From Phoronis australis (lineage: Eukaryota; Phoronida; Phoronidae), in NCBI GenBank assembly GCA_002633005.1, contig NMRA01000516.1:284890-310959 (forward strand): a stretch of 26,070 nucleotides of DNA. The letters run 5' to 3'. How positions within the stretch are numbered: the stretch's first letter is position 1; each line of letters begins with the position of its first letter. The notes beneath the pieces are model-generated. The model was not told the origin of the DNA. It was given only the letters and a program-made list of their open reading frames with translations, and made no database searches. The position numbers and the translations under genes are program-made. Below, one piece after another: positions 20,101 through 26,070 of this stretch.

Positions 20101-23038
20101 TCTTCACTTTGTGTACTTTTGATCAAGAAATAAACGCAGAAAGTAAAAAATGTGATTGACTGCATCATCGACCAACTGAGTATTTTTGGGCCTAAACACG
20201 TCTTTTGACGACGACGGAAATTGTGGAAGTCCATAGACAAACTGTTCTATTAAGCAAAATAACTTCAACAGACACATGAACTTAAATTATTCAGTTGAAT
20301 CATTAGATTGACACAACTGATGTACAGGCAGACTAGATATACATGTATTTTAGTTAGGCGATCAGCTACTCACGGGCGTCGTTGTATTTATCTGTCATAA
20401 CGCTTATCAATTGTAAATAGCAGTCATTGCATTCGATGTCTGGAATAATAACGGTGATGTGAGATGTACTGTCTTTACATCGGCCGATCGGATATCCGTT
20501 TATCTGAAGAGAACAAGTACACTTTAGTGATGCGTGTACTGTATACCCAGTAGTTACATGGGTCAACTTTGAATTTCAAAGTCTTAAAAATGAAGAAGCA
20601 CAGTTTTCAAATTGGATGTATTGTTCACAGGAATAAGAAGAGTTAAGTAAGCCTAGTGTTAATAGACTGTAGGGCAAGCCCAGACCAAGCAGATTTTCTT
20701 ACGTCAAGTGGTGGGATGATTGGATATCCCAAAAACCTCTACCCAAGATTGAGCGCACATCAGTCCCATCTATCAGCAAAAAGTTCACTGCTTGATTGGA
20801 AGCATCTGCGGTAGATTCACCGAACACATTACGTAGATCTAACTCAATGTTCACAAAGATTACAATGTTTATGTAGAAGACGCTATATTAAGGAACGTGT
20901 TGACTTACTTTACAAGTGGTAAAGAAGTTTGCGAAGCTAATCTTAGCCGCATTATTGTGTGGGATATGATCAAGGAGAGTGCAGAATGTTGAATCGTCGC
21001 CTCTCTTCAGTAGTCGAATGGAGGTTGGCGCATCTGAAAGTCAATAATTTGCTTTAAGTGCACCTTCCTTATTCTTAGAATAACGTTGTTTTCTCAAAAC
21101 TCTCTATTACTATTTTAAAGCACCCACCGGGAACATATCAGACATTTCCAAAACCCCAAACTGTACCTCAGACATATTTCATATCGAGCAAGTACCGCGC
21201 CGCTTGGCAAACTTCAACCATAACCTCAAAGAGACTTGGTAAGGAAACGGTTGAAAACGACGGGTTCAACCTACCAGGTCTCAAAAGTAATGCATATGAC
21301 GCCATTCTCAATCCTTTGTCTGCCAATTGATGCACAATTAACCCTTGTTTAAGCCTATTACAGCATTGGTATACTCATTGGCTGCTGCTCGTCGACTTCT
21401 TCTGATTTTGAGAGTATCATGGTTTTCTAATAATGAAGTTCATACACAGACATAAAACAACTCTGAGCTGAGGCAATACTTGACGAGTACGGGCGTGATT
21501 AGAATGTTTGTGGACAGCAGAACCCACTTCTGCTTCTACGTCACCTCTTACTCGTGTTGTCTTAGGAAGTACTTGAATACTACTACCGCTGTCACGTTGT
21601 TCACTGTTGTCGCAGCTTCCGCTGCCCACTGAGTGTTGCGCCTCCCGACGATCACATTATGTATATGATCACATTACGCTATTCTAGAGGTGGTCTGTAA
21701 TAGCTGCCAACCCTTTAAAATTATTACCATTAGTTGAATCACTAAGACCTCTCTTGTGATTGTCTATACTTGAGTTATCTTGGTAAATATTGTCAAAGAC
21801 TTTGATTTTAGACCAAAGTCGAACAAATGTGTATCATTATAGTCATCATGTGTTCCATCGGTCGGGTATCAGGTCATTTTATTAACACAATTAATAAGTT
21901 CCAACAGTTCTAATGTGCCATTCTGGCTTGTCAATGCATAAGAAATCATATTAAATGGCAGGAAAACATCAAGATTCAACTTTCTATACATGGTCTAGGC
22001 AAAAGGACCTTAGTATAGAAAACTATCCCACTGTTTGAGTCAACACATAGTGTCAGTACATACATGCATACATACATGCATACATACATGCATACATACA
22101 TGCATGCATACATGCATGCATACATGCATGCATACATATACAAACTCGATTTACAGTGAGTAGTGAACAGGTGTGTGTTATGTATTTTAAATTTCCTTAC
22201 CACGTTATTGGAAGATAACAATCCATTACCTGTATGAAAAAAGGTCTCCTCAAACCTAAGAGTCATAGGACCTGGTTTCACCTCCGTGAACATGTTCTCA
22301 GTTCCGGTGTAACCTACGTCTCCACATGGGCCCTACAAACGAAGAAGAGCCTAGGTCTAAAAATTTATCCAATAGCATGATTTCAGAACTCTACGGTAAA
22401 CATTTTGTTACTGATTTGCATTATGAATTCAACCAGCTATCGCGGGCTCAAACGTCTGCAGAACTTGTTTGATTTTGGAATCCACATGTTCTTTACGTCA
22501 ATAGTGTGCGCGAAAATCACACACGGTCACTCAACATTATCTTCACCAATTCTCCAGCATTTACGCACTTTCTTCGTTTGCATTCGCATGAAATAAAATT
22601 ACTATTGAATAAGCTCCAAAATTCCCCATTCTTGCAAATCCTAACCGTCTCTTTCCTTATATGATCCAAAGGCGTCGCACTGATTTGACGGTAACCCGTA
22701 GCCTTTGGCTACACGCTTTTGTCAAACAGTCATTACAAAAGAAATTATTTCACGCTGTAATGAAATTTAATAATTTTACAGAAAGAAATGTTGTATGTAA
22801 ATCTATATGGTACATGTTCCCAGATTGATGCAAAATGCGGTTAGCTGTTCACAGCACTCTGCAACACTGCATGCACGTTGAAAGCTTTTATGTTGATTCG
22901 TCTCCTTAGGAAAAACCAACTCACCGTTTTAAATCCAGAGTTAGGATGCTGCGGACTTGGACATACGAATCTTGCATGGCCGCTGACTTGAACAAGGGCG
23001 TGCACAGTCAGAAGCACGACCTTAACGAGAGCCGTCAT
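7981..23038 (-). CDS. Secreted LPMO-like (histidine-brace) protein with CHRD-like repeats, 14 exons
   Basis: Joined exons (minus strand): 23038-22925, 22332-22230, 21033-20909, 20738-20703, 20503-20374, 19295-19123, 18022-17879, 15276-15123, 14748-14594, 13014-12877, 10669-10552, 9777-9660, 8427-8280, 8127-7981. All introns are GT-AG, all phases agree, and 1803 bases give 600 residues plus TAA. Residues 1-20 are a signal peptide ending VSG, leaving His21 as mature N-terminus. Residues 21 to about 194 contain a PCG motif (40-42), EETFFH (66-71), an IPDIEC-x-x-C-x-LQ block (146-157) and YYSCANIKI (186-194). From memory this order matches the bacterial SCE4755-type polysaccharide-monooxygenase-like family; copper ligands would be His21 and His71. 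Residues about 276-600 form three CHRD-like repeats. Copper oxidase activity and a polysaccharide substrate are inferences. An exon is probably missing in the assembly gap, and the 36-bp exon 4 is the least certain. Confidence 0.8.
8280..8427 (-). CDS. LPMO-like/CHRD gene exon 13 (residues 503-552)
   Basis: Acceptor CTCCTATTTTCAG, donor GTAGGA at 8279, phase 2 to 0. The split codon AG+C gives Ser503, and SGLIHDLTDSLVVGSLLV continues CHRD-like repeat 3. Confidence 0.85.
8428..9659. other. Intron 12, no exon seen apart from a minisatellite
   Basis: Between exons 12 and 13. The overlapping frames at 9143-9463 (+) and 9265-9567 (-) show no recognisable protein and no compatible splice phases. 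Confidence 0.45.
8531..8631. repeat. 25-bp minisatellite, 4 copies, in intron 12
   Basis: AACAGCGTTACAGT recurs at 8535, 8560 and 8585, with a variant (AACAGTGTTATAGT) at 8610, an exact period of 25 bp. Confidence 0.95.
9660..9777 (-). CDS. LPMO-like/CHRD gene exon 12 (residues 464-502)
   Basis: Acceptor CTTCGTGTCTTAG, donor GTAACA at 9659, phase 1 to 2. The split codon T+GT gives Cys464. ALVSFVLHSDGKLHV is the opening strand pair of CHRD-like repeat 3. Confidence 0.85.
9966..10213 (-). repeat. tRNA-derived SINE in intron 11
   Basis: On the minus strand the element starts GGCAGTGTGGCCTGG and carries TGTTCGAGTCC (pol III B box) about 45 bp in. It ends at an AT-rich tail (9966-9990). The first 14 bases after the leading G pair with CCAGGTCACACTGC at 10138-10151, with one G-T wobble, like an extended acceptor stem. 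The T stem is mispaired and seven extra bases separate it from the acceptor strand, so this is not a functional tRNA gene. Confidence 0.6.
10552..10669 (-). CDS. LPMO-like/CHRD gene exon 11 (residues 425-463)
   Basis: Acceptor ACTCATGCTTCAG, donor GTAAGT at 10551, phase 0 to 1. LLTLDVTT followed by RRIKGEIP is the closing motif of a CHRD repeat (family pattern: L-x-V-x-T then G-E-[IL]-x-G-x-[IV], here in a variant order). Confidence 0.85.
11438..12485. repeat. Duplicated 524-bp block with single-N joins in intron 10
   Basis: Sequence 11438-11961 is repeated at 11963-12485 with few differences. Single Ns sit at 11962 and 12486, the second inside a poly-C run. This again suggests two alleles placed in tandem by the assembler. 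Forward frames at 11701-11967 and 12260-12547 are the same repeat translation and are not called as genes. Confidence 0.85.
12877..13014 (-). CDS. LPMO-like/CHRD gene exon 10 (residues 379-424)
   Basis: Acceptor ATCGGATTTCTTCAG, donor GTAAAC at 12876, phase 0 to 0. It encodes VDLSGVGVNSSLSHVTVNGP, matching the middle of a CHRD repeat. An alternative acceptor (GGGGCTTAG) at 13051 would add twelve in-frame residues beginning GVVLNPSIG, which also suit a CHRD repeat, but its pyrimidine tract is poor. Confidence 0.75.
13506..13605. repeat. CT-rich low-complexity tract
   Basis: About 100 bp of CTCTCTCC and related units running into the gap, which probably caused the assembly break. Confidence 0.95.
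13606..14548. other. Assembly gap, 943 N
   Basis: A run of N between a CT-rich tract and the downstream side of exon 9. Long frames spanning it on both strands are artefacts. The gap falls in the intron between exons 9 and 10 and could hide an exon. Confidence 1.
14594..14748 (-). CDS. LPMO-like/CHRD gene exon 9 (residues 327-378)
   Basis: Acceptor TTTATCTGCGCCAG, donor GTAAGT at 14593, phase 1 to 0. The split codon A+GT gives Ser327. The end, VLTLSVNR followed by PSLSGVQ, corresponds to the closing strands of a CHRD repeat. Confidence 0.85.
15123..15276 (-). CDS. LPMO-like/CHRD gene exon 8 (residues 276-326)
   Basis: Acceptor ATCTTTTGCAG, donor GTAAGT at 15122, phase 0 to 1. It encodes the front of CHRD-like repeat 1, with the strand pattern HGIVTF-RGQVTTVSGLI. 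Confidence 0.85.
15277..17317. other. Rest of intron 7, AT-rich, no exon found
   Basis: No additional minus-strand exon with compatible 0-0 phase was found. The minus-strand frame at 15535-15747 has no family resemblance. Confidence 0.4.
16283..16606 (+). CDS. Unrecognised 107-codon frame inside intron 7
   Basis: An intact frame on the strand opposite the host gene. The predicted product is basic, with a lysine-rich front half. I recognise no family, no signal peptide and no strong start context. Flanking sequence on both sides shares a weakly similar phrase (AATTTCACA followed by a CAT-rich stretch, near 16110 and 16697), so the block could be an old inserted element. Chance is the simplest explanation. 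Confidence 0.15.
   Translation: MVLKLARFLRRGILKIQYCLSKELKKIQDEHQTETPETFNTKIKQVLKGISIIGFIRRAYSVAHLKFYIIVRGAFVQTAVSIDHAVMEMLIQCRFVVGNDRNTKCEN
17318..17535. repeat. 33-bp minisatellite, 6 copies, in intron 7
   Basis: CTTCACATCAG recurs at 17330, 17363, 17396, 17434, 17467 and 17500. The period is 33 bp except one copy of 38 bp, where TCACG is duplicated. Because 33 is a multiple of three, the array stays open in several forward frames and yields spurious ORFs at 17291-17672. Confidence 0.95.
17879..18022 (-). CDS. LPMO-like/CHRD gene exon 7 (residues 228-275)
   Basis: Acceptor TTGTCCTTTTAAG, donor GTAAGT at 17878, phase 0 to 0. It encodes a linker between the LPMO-like domain and the CHRD-like repeats, with one cysteine in GPCATRED. 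Confidence 0.85.
18023..19122. other. Intron 6, degenerate two-copy repeat
   Basis: CACAGTGTTCGC at about 18185 recurs at about 18252, each followed by a related stretch ending TAGGCTTGTTA. The overlapping frames at 18840-19215 on both strands are not recognisable as proteins. Confidence 0.45.
19123..19295 (-). CDS. LPMO-like/CHRD gene exon 6 (residues 170-227)
   Basis: Acceptor TTTGTCTTTACAG, donor GTAAGC at 19122, phase 1 to 0. It encodes CSTYYSCANIKI, the end of the LPMO-like core, followed by a Ser/Gly-rich stretch with one more Cys and an N-T-W-P-Y segment. Confidence 0.85.
19317..19410 (-). repeat. Possible tRNA-derived SINE head in intron 5
   Basis: On the minus strand, GGGTTCAAGTTC resembles a pol III B box and GTGGGTCAATGTG loosely resembles an A box, at about tRNA spacing. 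No paired acceptor stem is visible, so it is at best a decayed copy. Confidence 0.3.
19411..20373. other. Rest of intron 5: short hairpin, no gene seen
   Basis: CTAGCGTT-ACTG-AACGCTAG at 19608-19627 is a perfect 8-bp inverted repeat, next to a direct duplication of TAGGTCCTAGCG. Plus-strand frames at 19639-19848 and 19806-19994 resemble no family I know. Confidence 0.4.
20374..20503 (-). CDS. LPMO-like/CHRD gene exon 5 (residues 127-169)
   Basis: Acceptor TTGTTCTCTTCAG, donor GTGAGT at 20373, phase 0 to 1. It carries the family signature block ITVIIPDIECNDCYLQLISV, with Cys151 and Cys154 spaced as in the SCE4755-type family. Confidence 0.85.
20703..20738 (-). CDS. LPMO-like/CHRD gene exon 4, 36-bp microexon (residues 115-126)
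   Basis: Twelve codons (RFLGYPIIPPLD) between acceptor CTTGGGTAG and donor GTAAGA at 20702, phase 0 to 0. It is optional: skipping it keeps the frame. The longer open frame just upstream ends in phase 2 and would create a stop after joining to exon 5. Confidence 0.5.
20909..21033 (-). CDS. LPMO-like/CHRD gene exon 3 (residues 73-114)
   Basis: Acceptor TTGACTTTCAG, donor GTAAGT at 20908, phase 1 to 0. It begins with the split Asp73 and includes APTSIRLLKRG and LLDHIPHNN. Cys90 and Cys113 are likely disulfide partners within the LPMO-like domain. Confidence 0.85.
21034..22056. other. Rest of intron 2, no gene seen
   Basis: Apart from the microsatellite this intron shows no coding exon or recognisable element. 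The minus-strand frame at 21417-21629 has no family resemblance. Confidence 0.5.
22057..22140. repeat. CATA/TGCA microsatellite in intron 2
   Basis: About 84 bp of alternating CATACATA and CATGCATG units in the intron between exons 2 and 3. It creates a long spurious minus-strand frame rich in Met-Tyr-Val-Cys. Confidence 0.95.
22230..22332 (-). CDS. LPMO-like/CHRD gene exon 2 (residues 39-72)
   Basis: Acceptor TTCGTTTGTAG, donor GTAATG at 22229, phase 0 to 1. It encodes GPCGDVGYTG at its start and FEETFFHT at its end. His71 is the candidate second copper ligand, and Cys41 probably pairs in a disulfide. Confidence 0.85.
22925..23038 (-). CDS. LPMO-like/CHRD gene exon 1 (residues 1-38)
   Basis: ATG at 23038 has A at -3. 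A hydrophobic signal peptide runs to VSG, followed by HARFVCPSPQ, so cleavage exposes His21. Donor GTGAGT starts at 22924, phase 0. The 5' UTR and promoter upstream are not resolved; no TATA box is evident. Confidence 0.85.
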
Positions 23039-25184
23039 TGTTTTTGTCTGGAAGGCTTCGACTGACAACCTTGAAGACGCTGCGTCATGCTGTAGTGGGC
23101 TGATCTTGTGGACACTTGTGTAATCAAAGTTTTGTTGACCTGAGATTTCCCACACGAGATAATGAAGCATTTGAAAGGGATTGATTGACAACGGAGCGAT
23201 TTTCGTCTGATGATGGGTGTTGCTATTTCATATGAATCTCTTTCGGACCACCGTTGTTTCATATTTCTTTTGGCTGGACCATAACGGTATGAATATTGCT
23301 ATTTGTCAATTCCTGAAACTCATTCCACCACCCATACGTCTATCGGCAAATAATAGGCTTTCGTTAATATGTTAAGGATGTTTTTCACTCGAATGTTTCA
23401 TGAATATGCACACGCGCTTATGATCCACTTGTACACTGTATAAGCGCAGTCGTATATCCGTCGGCAGAATCGACTCATCTTTTGGAGTTAAAATAATTCT
23501 CCCATGATACTGACCGCTCATATCTTCATTTTATCCCCGGTATGTTCTTGATTGCAAGCCACTAGTAGCACTTCTAGTATTTTTCTTTCTTCAGTATTCT
23601 GAGGTCTCATTTATTTTTGAATAACGTAAAATATATATAACCAGCACTGGATTGCTTAATTATCCGCTGAATAAGTTTGATTGTTGCATGACGTCGGGTG
23701 CGTTGTTCAACAATAACAACGTGGCGCGTGATAATGCGACGTCATTGTTGCTATGAAGCGTATAACTTTTATGCAGCTGGACCCTGAATGGAAACCTACA
23801 TCAAGGCACAGTGTGTGATCAGTGGCATGTATGAATCGCATGGAATTGGTTTTTAGTGGCACCTCGAATGTATGAGCTAGCTCGTGTTGGGGGATCCTGT
23901 TTTGGTTTCTGCCGGACCCATTTCAGAGTGCAGATTTGTCTCTCATGGGTCATTTGATATTTAGTGCGGTACTACTGTCCGTTTTAATCTAGCTCTGTGC
24001 CGCTGGGTCTTTGTTTTCTTACTCTTTGTGAACGCAGTGCCTGTAACTCGCATTTATTCCTAAGTTTATGCAATCATTTTGAATTACAAAACATGAAACC
24101 TAGGGAACCGGTGGGACAGTTAAATTTGGACATCGTCAATGTATACTTGACATTTGAAGTAGTAGCCCGTTGTAGGGGGCCACGACCCAAAATATGGGTA
24201 CACATCACATGTCTAACCACAAAAAGCAAGTGAAAGAGTTACTTTTTCAGGCAAGCAATGCGTTGCGCGCTTTGGTTGTTTTTGTCCGTTTTAGGTGGCA
24301 CGAGGCGCTTTTTTCTTTGACGATTTCGCTGGGGTATGTTTCAGAAAATCGTGCTGTAAGTCATTTTTTCTGTGACTGTTAATTTAGGTACACAGCAACT
24401 GAAAAAAAATGTATAAATCACGTCATTTTAAATCTCCATATCGCTCCGTTATATCCACTTCGACTTGTATGGATTTTGGCTCCTTTAAACACTCCACCAT
24501 GCTTTATTTTTGAAGTTCGTTAACGACAACGCGTACCAGGATTTTAAGGTTCGTGCCCTCCCCTCGAGTTTTAGTTGGCAATTTTGACATGAAGATGATT
24601 GTGATATTTTGCGTTCCATGACGAGAATTCCATCAAGGCAGGTTTTGCCTAATTAAGCTTTTCATTCATTTTTGTACCGTGTATGGTCGTAGGCAAAATA
24701 TGATACCATCAAGATTTTAGTCTAGATGTTTCCAAACTGGGTTTTTGGCCATAACATTTATAGGAATCTGATTATGAGAGCGCAAGAGAAAACGAACATA
24801 TTTGCGACGTTTCGTTTACTCAATGTAAATGAGCCTAAATGTCAGAAAATATTTGTTTTTTCTTTCTCGCTTATGATGATTTTCAAGGGTTTCCGTTATT
24901 CAGTTTCGGCAAGGTCGTCGCTTTCTCGCAAAGCTACCGATTGGATAATCAACTACGCACTTATTTGCTTTTCATTTTAAGGTTGATCATCGTCAATACA
25001 CCTCCAAAATCGCGCATCGTTTTTGCGCAAACTACATTGAGATTTAAGTCTCCCGAAAAAAGTTGACGATCGGATAGTGTTTAAAAGTATAATTCTAAAT
25101 TTCTCCAGTTAGTGCACCAATGAAGTAAACGAAAGTAGTTCTGCTTGTCGCGTCAGCTGTTGGTATCATTATCTCGATTTATGA
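23039..25184. other. Upstream of the LPMO-like gene, no gene seen
   Basis: Presumably 5' UTR and promoter of the minus-strand gene near 23039-23300, then intergenic DNA. Plus-strand frames at 23997-24382 and 24726-25066 are unrecognisable and lack context. Confidence 0.4.
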
Positions 25185-25671
25185 CCCACAACGCATGACT
25201 GGACAAAGCCTTTTCAAATTAGTGTAGATAAGCCGGTGGAGAGTGAGACCCCTGAGGTCCCAATCGAGTCCTCACCACAATTCCACGTAAGGTCTCCAGG
25301 AGTCACACCCAGAGTGCAGGCCCACGGCAGACGTCCATTTCTATATTAAGGTGGACTCTAAGTTCTCCTATGGTCAGATGTTGGTACCTCGTTCATCTAT
25401 GCTAAGTTTTCTGGATTGCCGATCCAATAGGCCTACAGAGAATCTGTTGACGATGCCACAGAAGCATACATCATAGATCTGCCATCTACTGCGAACTTCA
25501 ATGACGAAATTTGGATTGAGTTGGAAATTCGAATTCCATCATGGAGTACCCGCAAAGCGGGAACAACCGTCGTTGAATGAGTATGATCGAGACTTTTCCA
25601 AATATCAATTTTATGTTAACAATAAGGTGCACAAGCCCAGTAGAGAACCTCAAAGAAGAACGCAAGCGCCC
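25185..25671 (+). pseudogene. Broken alpha-2-macroglobulin/TEP-like coding fragment
   Basis: Protein-like segments alternate between two forward frames. Frame 0 at 25185-25346 includes SPQFHV, then reaches TAA. Frame +1 at 25327-25377 gives HFYIKVDSKFSYG. Frame 0 at 25380-25577 gives GTSFIYAKFSG, an in-frame TAG at 25428, then EIWIELEIRIP and AGTTVVE before TGA. Frame +1 at 25576-25671 gives NEYDRDFSKYQFYVNN and stops at 25672. From memory the order parallels the MG3 region of alpha-2-macroglobulin/CD109/TEP proteins: LPKFEV, then [YF]-x-YG, a beta-rich stretch, GTVVE and a following strand. These family members are secreted or membrane-bound protease traps and opsonins. The frameshifts suggest a pseudogene, though sequencing errors or undetected short introns could also explain them. 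Confidence 0.4.
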
Positions 25672-26070
25672 TGAGACAGTTGAGAAACTTCAAATGAATT
25701 TTCTGGACTGAAGGAGTTAACTTTGGCAAAATCGCCACGCTCTTACCTTGGAAGAAACCGAGAAAAGATGGACGTTTGTGTCGTGTTTGACTAAAAAATC
25801 ACCCTCTCGCCGGTTCTCCGAAGGCCGGCACAGGTTAGTCATCTCGTCCCATTTTACTTTTTTATAATTAGTCAAAAAGTTGGGGCAGATCCTCAGTCAA
25901 ATAGATAGTCCTTTCTGCAGGTCTTCCTCACCTGTTCATGTTCACGGAAAACTTTTTCGACATGAGAGACAGTTCTGCATATCTATCGAAACGCCAGCCT
26001 TGGAAAAATGATGACACACATTAAAAACATTAGTGAATGTATCCCAGTACTTCCTTCTGCCATGTCAAAC
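25672..26070. other. No gene seen to the window end
   Basis: I could not extend the macroglobulin-like reading past 25674 in any forward frame and see no other feature. Confidence 0.4.

Noticed and set aside
20739-20865. Longer open frame before exon 4 that could be part of the LPMO-like gene
   Set aside because: It ends in phase 2 at the donor and gives an immediate stop when joined to exon 5; only the 36-bp phase-0 version fits.
21976-22293. Minus-strand 105-codon frame starting MFTEVKPG
   Set aside because: Only its front is real (exon 2); past 22230 it runs through the donor into the microsatellite.

Overview
The window is nuclear DNA from an animal, probably a marine invertebrate. It has GT-AG introns, Kozak-type starts, AATAAA signals, minisatellites and tRNA-derived repeats. 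The protein architectures are animal-like (sushi/CCP receptor, CHRD repeats, OVCA2-type hydrolase, possible alpha-2-macroglobulin remnant). Slightly diverged tandem copies separated by a single N suggest an assembly of a highly heterozygous genome. I cannot name the species.

Layout. 1-360: minisatellites. 1068-1222 (+): last exon of an OVCA2/FSH-type serine hydrolase whose earlier exons lie off the left edge. About 1850-4480: a nested tandem array (about 150-bp subunits in about 450-bp units) marked by a recurring CTAGTGGC box. 4487-6098: no firm gene. 6099-7868 (+): an intact single-exon gene for a type I membrane protein with five CCP modules. 7981-23038 (-): a 14-exon gene that no long ORF reveals, reconstructed here from splice sites and codon phase. 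23039-25184: no gene seen. 25185-25671 (+): broken coding sequence resembling alpha-2-macroglobulin/TEP proteins.

The main discovery is the minus-strand gene. Its 13 GT-AG introns have mutually compatible phases and give a 600-residue secreted protein. After predicted signal cleavage the mature protein starts with His21. The N-terminal domain resembles the bacterial SCE4755-type polysaccharide-monooxygenase-like family, with a candidate copper histidine brace (His21 and His71). It is followed by three CHRD-like repeats. The middle repeat lacks its front part, and an exon for it is probably hidden in the 943-N gap at 13606-14548. The last coding exon converges on the CCP gene: the stop codons are about 110 bp apart and the poly(A) signals imply overlapping 3' ends.

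Nothing shows that the CCP receptor and the monooxygenase-like protein act together; they are neighbours only. Introns of the minus gene hold a tRNA-derived SINE, two minisatellites, a microsatellite, a duplicated block with single-N joins and the large gap.
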